Of a stretch of 64,000 bases of DNA, positions 56,179 through 64,000 are shown piece after piece. Both the position numbers and the translations under genes were made by a program. The stretch comes from Bacillus litorisediminis (GTDB lineage: Bacteria; Bacillota; Bacilli; Bacillales; JC228): NCBI RefSeq assembly GCF_022808645.1, contig NZ_JAKZKT010000004.1:62001-126000 (forward strand), written 5' to 3'. The notes beneath the pieces were generated by a model that saw nothing but the letters and a program-made list of their open reading frames with translations, was not told the DNA's origin and did not search any database. The number at the start of each line of letters is the position of its first letter. Within the stretch, counting starts at the first letter, position 1.

Positions 56179-57645
56179 TTAAGGCTGCTTACGAACATTC
56201 CTTGGCTGGACAATGCTTGGCCTAATTTTGGATCCAGGCACTGACCGTCTAATCGCAATTTGCATAAATGCACCTGGATTAAACGGCAACAAGGGCCAGA
56301 GATAAGGAGTATTTAGAGAACGGACACTTGCTAACGCTAATAAAGTTACAGTGAGTCCTATTACAAATCCATAAGTGCCAAATAAGGAAACGGCTAGCAA
56401 CAAAGATAAACGTACTAATTTATTTGCAACACTTAATTCGTAGCTTGGTGTAGCAAATGTACCAACAGCTGCAACTGCCACATAAAGAATCGTTTCAGGT
56501 ACAAAAATCCCTACTTGTATCGCTATTTCCCCAATCATGACAGCGGCGATTAAACCCATTGCTGTTGAAAGAGGGGTAGGGGTATGTATAGCAGCAATCC
56601 TTAAAAATTCGATCCCTATATCAGCTATAAAAAGCTGAAGAACTAACGGCACATTACTTTGTTCATTAGGTCCGATAAAAGCTAAGTTCTCTGGCAATAG
56701 ATTGGGTTCAAGAACAAATAAAAACCATAAAGGCAACAATACAATAGATGTAAAAATCCCAATAAATCGGACCCAGCGGATGAACGTTCCGACTAAAGCG
56801 GATTCTCTGTATTCTTCAGCATGCTGAACATGATGAAAATAGGTAGTTGGAGTAATAATGATACTTGGTGAAGTATCTGTATAGACTAAGACATGTCCTT
56901 CGAGCAGGTGAGTTGCCGCTACATCTGCCCGCTCTGTATATCGGACTAATGGAAAAGGGTTGTAACCTTGTTTAACAAGGAATTCTTCAACTGCTTTATC
57001 CCCCATTGTGGTTCCATCTATTTTTATTTGCTGCAATTCTTTCCGAATAACCTCAACTAAGTCCGGATTCGCGATGTCCTTAATATAAGCAATCGAAACA
57101 TCCATTTTAGACCGTTCGCCCACTTTGATCATCTCAAAGCGAAGTTTTTCATCTCTAATTCTTCTTCGAGTAAGTGCAGTATTAACAATAATATTTTCGA
57201 CAAATCCGTCACGGGATCCTCTTACTACTTTCTCTGTATCCGGTTCTTGAGGCTGTCGGCCGGGGTAAGCACGGACATCCACAATCAGTGCTATTTCCGA
57301 TCCTTCTACTACAATGCTGATTAAGCCGGAAAGAACCTGATCCACCATTTCATCTATTGTTTTTACCGGATCAACCGATTGATGGACAATCCGATTATAA
57401 ATCACATCATATGCATCAGATCTGGATTTTTCGTGATCATTTATCTCAACCAGCTGATCCATGATATCTATTATATATGCTGAGTCACATAACCCGTTTA
57501 CATAGTAAACATGGACATGCTGTTTTAATATTTTTACTTTCCTGACCCCTAAATCAAAGCTTGTTCCAAGGCCAACACGTTCCTTCATATATTCTTCCAG
57601 TTTATTTAAATTCGCTGGTATCGGATGTTTTTCATTTTGGGCCAT
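56179..57645 (-). CDS. spoVAF: Stage V sporulation protein AF (GerA-like)
   Basis: Spore inner-membrane protein of the GerA germinant-receptor A-subunit family; SpoVAF supports germination signalling. The protein is 488 residues: a large N-terminal soluble part (1-285) and a C-terminal membrane part with four or five helices (about 290-455). [26 protein letters not shown] split over 123-150 and [19 protein letters not shown] are family-typical. It overlaps spoVAEA by 14 nt. Confidence 0.95.
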   Translation of the reverse strand: MAQNEKHPIPANLNKLEEYMKERVGLGTSFDLGVRKVKILKQHVHVYYVNGLCDSAYIIDIMDQLVEINDHEKSRSDAYDVIYNRIVHQSVDPVKTIDEMVDQVLSGLISIVVEGSEIALIVDVRAYPGRQPQEPDTEKVVRGSRDGFVENIIVNTALTRRRIRDEKLRFEMIKVGERSKMDVSIAYIKDIANPDLVEVIRKELQQIKIDGTTMGDKAVEEFLVKQGYNPFPLVRYTERADVAATHLLEGHVLVYTDTSPSIIITPTTYFHHVQHAEEYRESALVGTFIRWVRFIGIFTSIVLLPLWFLFVLEPNLLPENLAFIGPNEQSNVPLVLQLFIADIGIEFLRIAAIHTPTPLSTAMGLIAAVMIGEIAIQVGIFVPETILYVAVAAVGTFATPSYELSVANKLVRLSLLLAVSLFGTYGFVIGLTVTLLALASVRSLNTPYLWPLLPFNPGAFMQIAIRRSVPGSKIRPSIVQPRNVRKQP

Positions 57646-58207
57646 TGAAACCGCTCCTTTCTAGAATGATGTCGACTGCTTTTTTTGTAATCGGGGATCC
57701 GATTTTATAGGAATCCTTTCCTCCCATTTTTCCAATATCCCCAATTCCAACTATAATAGGGACATTAAGCTCGTCTAAGCTATAAACTGTATCACCATTA
57801 ATTCTGCCCGTTTCCATCTCAGGTATTCCAAATTTATCAACACCGTAAGGCGTTAATTCCCCATTCTGATCAATACAGATATCCACTTTTGCCCATTCTG
57901 CCTGTTTCGTTTTGGAGGCAACGGCAATAACACCTAAAACATGAATACTAGGATGATTTGCGACGAATTTCAAAGCATTCTCACCTGGTCCCTCACCTAA
58001 GTAACCACTATCATCAAACATAACGAATACAGGTTCAGATGGAGCTTGATGGATTAACCCAATCAATTCCGGACCCGTTAAGACACTCGGATTGCCATGG
58101 GACATGGATATAGATCTGCCGCCAATTGACTGGGCAACAGATTCAATTGCTTTTTTTGCATATTCGTCTCCATCCGTTACGAGAATAACTGCTTTAGGCT
58201 GTGGCAA
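57632..58207 (-). CDS. spoVAEA: Stage V sporulation protein AEA
   Basis: A 191-residue soluble protein of the SpoVA group, located in spores. [16 protein letters not shown] (near 8) and [17 protein letters not shown] (near 29) identify the family. Start TTG with AAAGGAGGAG upstream. It directly follows spoVAB by 24 nt, whereas spoVAC, spoVAD and spoVAEB normally lie between. Confidence 0.93.
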   Translation of the reverse strand: MPQPKAVILVTDGDEYAKKAIESVAQSIGGRSISMSHGNPSVLTGPELIGLIHQAPSEPVFVMFDDSGYLGEGPGENALKFVANHPSIHVLGVIAVASKTKQAEWAKVDICIDQNGELTPYGVDKFGIPEMETGRINGDTVYSLDELNVPIIVGIGDIGKMGGKDSYKIGSPITKKAVDIILERSGFNGPK

Positions 58208-58231
58208 ACGTTGCTCCTCCTTTATTAAGGG

Positions 58232-58657
58232 TTACAGATCCACAAAAATAATCCAATGAAATAGTGATCCTGATATTTTCCCCAAAACAATGGCCATTAA
58301 TAATATGATGATTTTCTCATCTATGTTAATCCGTTTCGCGAGAATTGGGAAAACATTTAAAACCTCTGTCAAGGCTGCTGCCAGCATCCCTACAAAAATA
58401 CCGCTGGCAAGGCCCAGGGGAATCGTAACAAACTCAAACATATGAAAAATCAAGTCTTGAAGACCAATCCAGCAAGCAGCTAGAGCACCAGTAACAACTG
58501 CCCATTCATAATGATGAATGTATTTCATTGTTTTTGTTAATTGCGTAAGTCTTGGAATGATTCCCAGTACAGTTAAAAATGCGACAAAACCAGCTCCGAC
58601 CGCTAGTCCTCCTGCAAAGCCGATAAAAATAACAAGAGCCAGTTTAATCATCATCAA
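58232..58657 (-). CDS. spoVAB: Stage V sporulation protein AB
   Basis: A 141-residue polytopic protein with four helices (about 4-30, 48-70, 75-100, 118-138). GFAGGLAVGAGFVAFLTVLGIIPRL is the family hallmark (split near 13-37). It overlaps spoVAA by 14 nt. Part of the SpoVA set for dipicolinic acid movement, though AB is an accessory rather than a core subunit. Confidence 0.93.
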   Translation of the reverse strand: MMMIKLALVIFIGFAGGLAVGAGFVAFLTVLGIIPRLTQLTKTMKYIHHYEWAVVTGALAACWIGLQDLIFHMFEFVTIPLGLASGIFVGMLAAALTEVLNVFPILAKRINIDEKIIILLMAIVLGKISGSLFHWIIFVDL

Positions 58658-59264
58658 TATTTTTCATACTCTCTTTATTTTCTTTTAAAGATATATATCG
58701 ATCTAAATCCTGCTGATAATTAAACATTTCCACTTCTAGAGGACTAGGTTCTTCATTAATTCTCTTTTTAAAGACATGGTTAAAAAATAGGATCATTCCT
58801 AAACCAAGACCAAAGGAATAGGGAATTTGAAAAAGAAGGGGTTTTTCTACCTCTTCTCCAGTTATCATGGTATAGATTTTTTGCTGGACAATTTGCATGC
58901 TGACATCCTCATGGAAATTCATAATGGTTAAGGCTGCACCGACAAATAATAGGAACCAGACTAAAATAAAAAGGATTTTAGAAACCCTTTTTTTGCGAAA
59001 AATGATTTCTACGATTGTTTGCGTTGGCCCAATTGCCTGTACATCAATTTGCGGGAACTCTTGGAGAATCTTTTTAATAACCTGCATTACATCAATAATG
59101 ACAATATTGTTGTCCTCTCTTTTGACCTGATATACCACAAGTTTTTTTATCTGCTCGAGAAGTTCTTCAGGGGCAATGACTTGTGCTACATCTCCTACTA
59201 TAACCCGTTCATTGGGACGTACTTGCAGGCGATGTCTTAAGCGAATATAAATCGAATTTTCCAT
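58644..59264 (-). CDS. spoVAA: Stage V sporulation protein AA
   Basis: 206 residues from the ATG at 59264 (AGGAAG 8 nt upstream; GTG three codons earlier possible). A soluble N-terminal domain (1-90, MENSIYIRLRHRLQV) is followed by two membrane helices (about 96-115 and 146-165) and an acidic tail. First gene of the spoVA operon. CATACTA at about 59320 resembles a sigma-G -10, but no good -35 was found. The upstream neighbour sigF is as in B. subtilis. Confidence 0.93.
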   Translation of the reverse strand: MENSIYIRLRHRLQVRPNERVIVGDVAQVIAPEELLEQIKKLVVYQVKREDNNIVIIDVMQVIKKILQEFPQIDVQAIGPTQTIVEIIFRKKRVSKILFILVWFLLFVGAALTIMNFHEDVSMQIVQQKIYTMITGEEVEKPLLFQIPYSFGLGLGMILFFNHVFKKRINEEPSPLEVEMFNYQQDLDRYISLKENKESMKNIDDD

Positions 59265-59385
59265 CCGACACACTTCCTCGAAAAAAGTTTCCCTCTATTG
59301 GTAGTATGGATCGTCGCACGTTTTTCATGATGTCCAATAATTAGTAACCCGTTTATGTTCATGACAAATGCGAATCCAGGTTTGG

Positions 59386-59429
59386 GTAAAATAAAAGAAC
59401 CGAATGAACTGATTTAATCGTTCATTCGG
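59386..59429 (-). terminator. Terminator after sigF
   Basis: Perfect 10-bp stem CCGAATGAAC/GTTCATTCGG, 10-nt loop, then TTCTTTTATTTT on the minus strand. The 5' arm lies within the last sigF codons. Confidence 0.88.
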
Positions 59430-60172
59430 TCCTTCATTTGCTGTAATATTTTCTTTTCAAGCCGGGAAACCTGCACTTGGGAGATTCCTAATCTCGCAGC
59501 AACCTCTGACTGCGTTTGATCTTTAAAGTATCGTAAATACACAATCAACCGTTCTCTATCATCTAAATCGCGAATGGCTTCTTTTAATGCTAATTTATCA
59601 AACCATAAATTCTCTTCCTGATCAGCAATTTGATCGAGAAGAGTGATAGGATCTCCATCATTTTCATAGACTGTTTCATGGATGGATGATGGGGATCTGC
59701 TTGCTTCCTGTGCCATAATTATTTCCTCAACGGATATCTCTAAGTGCTCAGCAATTTCACTTACTGTTGGAACTCTTCCATTTAATTTCGAAAGTTCATC
59801 TTTGGCACGTCTGATTTTATTCCCTAGTTCTTTTAAAGATCGACTCACCTTAACAGTTCCATCATCACGGATAAATCGCTGAATTTCCCCGATTATCATA
59901 GGAACAGCATACGTTGAAAATTTCACATCATAGCTTAGGTCAAATTTGTCTACAGATTTTAACAGGCCAATACAACCAATTTGGAAAAGATCATCTGGTT
60001 CATAGCCGCGATTCAAGAAACGTTGAACAACTGACCATACTAGCCGCATATTTTTCTGTACAATCGTATCTTTTGCCTCTTGTTCACCTTTTTGCGCTCT
60101 TACGATTAAATCTTTTACTTCATGGTCTTTTAAATAGCTTTGGGTTGTGTCAATCTTTACCTCAACATCCAT
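59414..60172 (-). CDS. sigF: RNA polymerase sigma-F factor (SpoIIAC)
   Basis: First forespore-specific sigma factor. The protein is 252 residues from the ATG at 60172 (AGGAG 8 nt upstream). Region 2 has RLVWSVVQRFLNRGYEPDDLFQIGCIGLLKSVDKF (split over 45-80) and FSTYAVPMIIGEIQRFIRDD; region 3 is short; region 4 ends SEVAARLGISQVQVSRLEKKIL. It is held inactive by SpoIIAB. 12 nt after spoIIAB in the spoIIA operon. Confidence 0.98.
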   Translation of the reverse strand: MDVEVKIDTTQSYLKDHEVKDLIVRAQKGEQEAKDTIVQKNMRLVWSVVQRFLNRGYEPDDLFQIGCIGLLKSVDKFDLSYDVKFSTYAVPMIIGEIQRFIRDDGTVKVSRSLKELGNKIRRAKDELSKLNGRVPTVSEIAEHLEISVEEIIMAQEASRSPSSIHETVYENDGDPITLLDQIADQEENLWFDKLALKEAIRDLDDRERLIVYLRYFKDQTQSEVAARLGISQVQVSRLEKKILQQMKDRMND

Positions 60173-60184
60173 AAGCAAGACTCC

Positions 60185-60625
60185 TTAATTGCACAGCGCT
60201 TTGCTTTTAGCAAATTGCTTTTTCATGCGAATGGTCGTCCCTTCTCCTGGTCCTGACTCTACCTCTACTTCATCCATAAAATTTTCCATAATGGTAAAGC
60301 CCATACCAGAACGCTCAAGCTCAGGCTTGGTCGTAAACAATGGCTGTCTCGCTTCATTGATGTCTGAGATTCCGACCCCCTCATCACGAATCATAATCTC
60401 ACAGGCTCCATCCTCGATTGTTACAGAAATATAGACCATTCCATCCGGGATATTTTCATACCCATGAATGATTGCATTTGTAACAGCCTCAGACACGACA
60501 GTCTTAATTTCCGTCAGTTCATCCAAAGTAGGATCTAACTGCGCAATAAATGAAGCGACTGTCACCCGTGCAAATGATTCGTTTTGACTTAGAGCACTAA
60601 ATTGAATATGCATTTCATTTTTCAA
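60185..60625 (-). CDS. spoIIAB: Anti-sigma-F factor and kinase SpoIIAB
   Basis: Binds sigma-F and phosphorylates SpoIIAA. The protein is 146 residues, same as B. subtilis, GHKL ATPase fold: [15 protein letters not shown] (N box, near 44), RDEGVGI (near 78) and [19 protein letters not shown] (near 105). Start TTG, 1 nt past the spoIIAA stop. Confidence 0.97.
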   Translation of the reverse strand: MKNEMHIQFSALSQNESFARVTVASFIAQLDPTLDELTEIKTVVSEAVTNAIIHGYENIPDGMVYISVTIEDGACEIMIRDEGVGISDINEARQPLFTTKPELERSGMGFTIMENFMDEVEVESGPGEGTTIRMKKQFAKSKALCN

Positions 60626-60626
60626 G

Positions 60627-60977
60627 TTACGCCACCCCCAGTTTTTCTAAAGCAAGAGCTTCATTGGTCTCTTGTCTAATTATTTTAAATAAACCGGACA
60701 TATCAAACAATCGTTTTACAGCTGGGGAGATGGCGCATACAACCATTTCGCCGTGCATTTGTTTTATTTGTTTGTACCGTCCCAGAATCACTCCGAGTCC
60801 TGAACTGTCCATGAAGGTAAGCTCTTGGAGATTAAGGACGATATGGCGGATCCCATACTTTTCAATAGCTCTTGTAGTCTCCTCTCTAAGCTGTTCAGCC
60901 GTATGATGATCCAATTCACCACTCAAGCGAACACATAAGACTTCTTGTACAACTTCTAAATTAATCGAAAGACTCAC
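60627..60977 (-). CDS. spoIIAA: Anti-sigma-F factor antagonist SpoIIAA
   Basis: STAS-domain protein of 116 residues that, when unphosphorylated, displaces sigma-F from SpoIIAB. The phosphorylated serine is in [15 protein letters not shown] (Ser57 or Ser58 by count), and [14 protein letters not shown] is typical. Start GTG with AGGAGG 9 nt upstream. First gene of the spoIIA operon proper, behind a sigma-H-like promoter. Confidence 0.97.
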   Translation of the reverse strand: MSLSINLEVVQEVLCVRLSGELDHHTAEQLREETTRAIEKYGIRHIVLNLQELTFMDSSGLGVILGRYKQIKQMHGEMVVCAISPAVKRLFDMSGLFKIIRQETNEALALEKLGVA

Positions 60978-61012
60978 TATAAATTGCCTCCTTCTTGAAG
61001 GTATAGAAAGTC

Positions 61013-61040
61013 TTTCGTCATTTTTTAATTATTCTCCTGC
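61013..61040 (-). promoter_or_regulatory. Candidate sigma-H promoter of spoIIA with Spo0A-box-like sequence
   Basis: The minus strand has GCAGGAGAA (61032-61040), a 12-bp spacer, then GACGAAA (61013-61019), close to the sigma-H pattern RNAGGAWWW-12-RNNGAAW. The -10 overlaps TGACGAA, which fits the Spo0A box TGNCGAA. It lies about 36 nt before the spoIIAA start, where this promoter is known in B. subtilis. Confidence 0.6.
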
Positions 61041-61089
61041 AAGGAGACAAAACTAGTGTTCATTCGAAGAAATATCCAAAAATATGACA

Positions 61090-62262
61090 TCAGTTTGCTT
61101 TTGCAAAATGGCCAAATGTCCGTTTATATAGCGTCCACCAGCTTGCTTTTTCAACTGAATCCTTTACAACCAATGGACTTTCAACTAATACCTTTCCATT
61201 CTTTACAAGTGATAAGGTCCCAACCTCGTCTCCCTTTTGCAGCGGAGCCCTAATCTTATCATTGATTTCGATTCTCTTTTCAACATCATCTACTTTTTCT
61301 CCCTTTCTGGTTAACAGGGAGATGCTTTCACTTGTTACAACTTCTACTTTATTATTTTCACCTTTTGAAACGGTAGCTTTAGCTATCACTGCGTCTTTTT
61401 CATACATTCTATGTGTCTTATACTTGGCGAAGGCGTAATCAAGCATTTTTGAAATTTGCGCATTCCGGTCCTTAGGCGTTGGTGCACCAAATACTACCGC
61501 AATGACCCTCATTCCATCTCTTTTTGCCGTTGCCGTTAAACAATATTTGGCTTCATTGGTATAACCAGTTTTTAAACCATCCACACCATCGTAAAATTTA
61601 ACAAGACGGTTTGTATTGACAAGCCAAAACTTTTTATCTGTATTTTCTCTTAAATAGGCTTCATACATGCCCGTGAATTCAGTAATTTGTTCATATTTTA
61701 AAAGCTCTTTAGCCATGACAGCCATGTCCCGGGCAGTGGAAAAATGATCTTGGGCAGGCAATCCTGTTGTATTGACGAAATTGGTATTTTTCAAACCAAG
61801 TTCTTTTGCCTTTTCATTCATCATCTCTACAAATTCTTCCTCGGACCCTGCTATATGCTCTGCCATTGCAACGGATGCATCATTCCCCGATCCGATTGCA
61901 ATTCCTTGAAGCATCTCTTTGACGGTCATCTCTTCCCCTGGCTCCAGGAAAATTTGCGATCCTCCCATGGAAGCAGCATGTTCACTAGTGCGAACCTTTT
62001 CATCCAATGAGATCTTCCCGCTATCCAACGCTTCCATGATTAATAACATGGTCATGATTTTAGTCATACTAGCTGGAGGCAATTTCTCGTCAGGATTTTT
62101 TTGATAAAGTATAGTTCCCGTGTCTCTTTCAATTAATATCGCTGACTTTGCATTTTCGGCCAAAGCAAGCGTCTCTTCGCTTTTTTGATTGGCTAATGCT
62201 GGAGTTGATAACGAACTAAAAATTAACAGGATGCCTATTACACAAGATAACGAACGTCTCAT
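61090..62262 (-). CDS. dacF: D-alanyl-D-alanine carboxypeptidase DacF
   Basis: Forespore penicillin-binding protein acting on cortex peptidoglycan with DacB. The protein is 390 residues. Signal peptide (1-24), SMTK (near 65), SGN (near 124) and KTG (near 230) are the active-site motifs. The C-terminal domain has the PBP5-like beta sandwich. GGAGGG precedes the ATG. It lies immediately upstream of spoIIAA, the reason for naming it dacF rather than dacA. Confidence 0.96.
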   Translation of the reverse strand: MRRSLSCVIGILLIFSSLSTPALANQKSEETLALAENAKSAILIERDTGTILYQKNPDEKLPPASMTKIMTMLLIMEALDSGKISLDEKVRTSEHAASMGGSQIFLEPGEEMTVKEMLQGIAIGSGNDASVAMAEHIAGSEEEFVEMMNEKAKELGLKNTNFVNTTGLPAQDHFSTARDMAVMAKELLKYEQITEFTGMYEAYLRENTDKKFWLVNTNRLVKFYDGVDGLKTGYTNEAKYCLTATAKRDGMRVIAVVFGAPTPKDRNAQISKMLDYAFAKYKTHRMYEKDAVIAKATVSKGENNKVEVVTSESISLLTRKGEKVDDVEKRIEINDKIRAPLQKGDEVGTLSLVKNGKVLVESPLVVKDSVEKASWWTLYKRTFGHFAKAN

Positions 62263-62316
62263 TGTATCCCTCCAATTAAAAGTAGAGTTGTCTTTTCCTT
62301 AGAAATACTCAGTTTC

Positions 62317-62346
62317 CATTTTTTCCAGACAATCTTTTTTTATACA
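62317..62346 (-). promoter_or_regulatory. Candidate sigma-F promoter of dacF
   Basis: TGTATA (62341-62346), a 14-bp spacer, and GGAAAAAATG (62317-62326) on the minus strand resemble the sigma-F pattern GYWTA-N14/16-GGNRANANT. It is about 55 nt upstream of dacF. The spacer is at the short end, so this is tentative. Confidence 0.4.
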
Positions 62347-62381
62347 GGATTTTCCTAAATTTAAATAAACAGTCATACGAT

Positions 62382-62414
62382 AAAACCTCTTCACGACATA
62401 GGTGAAGAGGTTTT
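62382..62414 (-). terminator. Terminator at the end of the GtrA gene
   Basis: Perfect 13-bp stem AAAACCTCTTCAC/GTGAAGAGGTTTT with a 7-nt loop; the T run is the end of the 3' arm (TTTTATCG on the minus strand). The stop codon of the GtrA gene lies in the 5' arm. Confidence 0.8.
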
Positions 62415-62840
62415 CACAAAGACAAGATATTTTTGCCCGAAATAATTGATGATCGTATATAAACCCATCCCTAATAAAACCGCGAGATTTTCTTTAGAAA
62501 CGGGAAGCAGGAGGGTTGAGTGCATCTGGCTGGCAATTTCCTGACTTAAGGAGTAAGAGAGCAAATAACTGACAAAAATGATAAAGACAAACCTGGGTAT
62601 TCCTCTCCGATACGTTATATCGGATTGAAAAGTAAAACCCCGATTCAAAAAGAAGCTAACTGCTGCACCAACACTATTACCGATAAAAGTTGAAACCCAG
62701 TACGATAATCCCAATCCATTCAGCAATAGCATAATCACTGAAAACCCTACAATTGTATTAGCGATTCCTACCAGAAGAAATCGAATAAAAGAATTAGTTC
62801 GATTCAGGTATTTTACTAGATACAATCGAATATAGCTCAT
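62391..62840 (-). CDS. GtrA family membrane protein
   Basis: A 149-residue protein with four membrane helices (about 18-40, 45-68, 82-100, 116-138). FIRFLLVGIANTIVGFSV and FFLNRGFTFQS are GtrA hallmarks. Such proteins are thought to flip polyprenyl-phosphate-linked sugars across the membrane. The ATG lies 47 nt inside the glycosyltransferase gene and has AGAGG directly adjacent, so a slightly later start is possible. It works with the upstream glycosyltransferase. Confidence 0.88.
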   Translation of the reverse strand: MSYIRLYLVKYLNRTNSFIRFLLVGIANTIVGFSVIMLLLNGLGLSYWVSTFIGNSVGAAVSFFLNRGFTFQSDITYRRGIPRFVFIIFVSYLLSYSLSQEIASQMHSTLLLPVSKENLAVLLGMGLYTIINYFGQKYLVFVKTSSPMS

Positions 62841-63831
62841 CCTCTTTCATTTGAAGTTGCCTCGCGCTAATCGTTTTCTGAATAGCAAATGAATCATACT
62901 CCACAATAAATTTCGGCCTGCGCTTCGTTTCCTTATATACTTTTCCAATGTACTCCCCAACCAGCCCTATTGCTATAAGCTGTAAACCGCCGATCAGCCA
63001 AATTGATGTAATTAGAGACGTCCATCCAGTAGCTGTATGTCCGGTAAATTTTAAAAATAAGAAATACGCACCAAATAATAAACTTACAAAAAACGAAACC
63101 ATTCCGATAAATAAAACAAGTCGAATTGGTGTAACGGAGAATGAAGAAATTCCATCAAAAGCAAAAGCGATCATCTTCTTTAACGGATATTTTGTCTCGC
63201 CAGCCATCCTTTTTTTTCGATCATAATGAACAACAGCTGATGGAAAGCCAATGAGCGGAATGATTCCACGCAAGAAAAGATTTGCTTCGTCAAAACGCTC
63301 AAGTTCTTCTATTGCCCTTTTACTCATTAATCGAAAGTCCGCGTGATTAAAAATAAGATCTACTCCCATTTTTTTCATGACCGAATAAAACAGTTCTGCT
63401 GATTTTCTTTTAAAGAAGGTATCCGAATCACGACGATTGCGGACGCCATACACAATTTCATTCCCTTCGATAAATTTTTCGATAAATAACGGAATAACTG
63501 AAATATCATCCTGAAGATCGGCATCAATCGAGATCACACAATCGGACACATCTTTTGCAGAAAATAGACCCGCTAATAAAGCATTCTGATGCCCTACATT
63601 TCGTGATAATTTTAAGCCTCTAACATAATTGAATTGTAAGCTTGCTTTTTCAATAATGGACCACGTCTTGTCTTTGCTGCCATCATCAACAAATAAAATT
63701 TTGCTATTCTCATCAACTATGGAGTCTTCGATCATTTTCACCAATAAATCCTGAAGTTGGCTTATCGTGTCTTTCAAAACTGCTTCTTCGTTATAACATG
63801 GGACTACAATCGTTAGTACAGGTTCAGTCAT
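62794..63831 (-). CDS. GtrB/DPM1-like family 2 glycosyltransferase
   Basis: A 345-residue polyprenyl-phosphate sugar transferase. VVPCYNEEAVL (near 9), FVDDGSKDKT (near 49), SIDADLQDD (DxD region, near 105) and HADFRLMSKRA (near 160) give the GT2 catalytic domain. Two C-terminal membrane helices (about 232-255 and 268-290) anchor it. This is the YkoT/CsbB/GtrB type. With the GtrA protein it should make and flip a lipid-linked sugar for teichoic acid or other surface glycans. GGGAGG precedes the ATG. Confidence 0.92.
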   Translation of the reverse strand: MTEPVLTIVVPCYNEEAVLKDTISQLQDLLVKMIEDSIVDENSKILFVDDGSKDKTWSIIEKASLQFNYVRGLKLSRNVGHQNALLAGLFSAKDVSDCVISIDADLQDDISVIPLFIEKFIEGNEIVYGVRNRRDSDTFFKRKSAELFYSVMKKMGVDLIFNHADFRLMSKRAIEELERFDEANLFLRGIIPLIGFPSAVVHYDRKKRMAGETKYPLKKMIAFAFDGISSFSVTPIRLVLFIGMVSFFVSLLFGAYFLFLKFTGHTATGWTSLITSIWLIGGLQLIAIGLVGEYIGKVYKETKRRPKFIVEYDSFAIQKTISARQLQMKEDELYSIVSSKIPESN

Positions 63832-63864
63832 AATGCTTTTATTCCTCCCAAAGCTGTCACTGCT

Positions 63865-64000
63865 TTACGTTTCCATTACCCGGTACAGATAAATCTTCCA
63901 TGCGCTTTCTTTTGATGTAAAAGTTTGTTCTAAAACAAGATGATTATCAGCTGCATTTAATATCGGAATGCTAGAGAAAATAAAGGATCCTCCCAATCCT
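63865..64000 (-). CDS. C-terminal end of an unidentified gene (partial)
   Basis: An open frame enters from the right edge and ends in TAA at 63865, 31 nt before the glycosyltransferase start. The visible 44 residues include NAADNHLVLEQTF and end WKIYLYRVMET. They are too short for identification. The position before a GT2-GtrA pair suggests a membrane glycosyltransferase that uses the lipid-linked sugar, which is inference from similar three-gene clusters. Confidence 0.6.
   Translation of the reverse strand, partial: GLGGSFIFSSIPILNAADNHLVLEQTFTSKESAWKIYLYRVMET

Overview
The window is a stretch of core chromosome from a low-GC, endospore-forming member of the Bacillaceae (Bacillus sensu lato; a Cytobacillus/Mesobacillus/Neobacillus-like relative is plausible but not provable here). 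Gene content and order follow the Bacillus subtilis hbs-mtr-ger-aro, yph/ypf/ype/ypd/ypb, res-sigX, spm-dacB-scp, spoVA-lysA and spoIIA regions almost step by step. Nearly all genes lie on the minus strand. Only ypzI, ansA, fer and ypuF are on the plus strand. I saw no rRNA, tRNA, CRISPR array, transposase or prophage.

Layout (high coordinate is upstream for minus genes). 1-9.6 kb: hbs, folE, mtrB, hepS-menG-hepT, ndk, cheR, aroC-aroB-hisC-tyrA (DNA packaging, folate, TRAP, menaquinone side chain and ring methylation, aromatic amino acids). 9.9-22 kb: spoIVA, yphF, yphE, gpsA, der, the yphA-yphB-capping-subunit operon, ypzI, fni, rpsA-like, plsC, cmk, ypfB, motI. 22-30 kb: the spore-cortex pair sleB-ypeB, prsW, ansA, ypdA, gudB, mecB. 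29.6-36.7 kb: ypbG, two non-standard genes (a four-helix membrane protein and an AcuB-like CBS protein), ypbF, a LysM-less ypbE-like gene, ypbD, recQ, ypbB, fer, and ribU behind an FMN riboswitch. 37-47 kb: an M23 peptidase, rsiX-sigX, resE-resD-resC-resB-resA, rluB. 47-54 kb: spmB-spmA-dacB, sodF, ypuI, an unknown gene, scpB-scpA, ypuF, ribT. 54-64 kb: lysA, a reduced spoVA operon (AA-AB-AEA-AF), sigF-spoIIAB-spoIIAA, dacF, and a GtrA/glycosyltransferase pair that follows the tail of an unidentified gene.

How the genes work together. Sporulation is the main theme: forespore commitment (spoIIAA-AB-sigF), coat basement layer (spoIVA), cortex synthesis and maturation (dacB, spmA, spmB, dacF), DPA channel and germinant-receptor-like proteins (spoVA), and cortex hydrolysis at germination (sleB, ypeB). 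Respiration is the second theme: menaquinone synthesis, cytochrome c assembly (resABC) and its regulators (resDE).

Main departures from the textbook order: spoVAC-spoVAD-spoVAEb are missing from the middle of the spoVA operon; aroH-trpEDCFBA is missing between aroB and hisC although TRAP (mtrB) is kept; ribT is present without ribDEABH; serA is not between rsiX and ribU, where an M23 peptidase with an unusual basic tail sits instead; and two extra genes interrupt the ypb cluster. No clearly new multi-gene defence or biosynthetic system was found. Starts were adjusted by Shine-Dalgarno position and remembered family length, so several CDS are shorter than the longest open frame.
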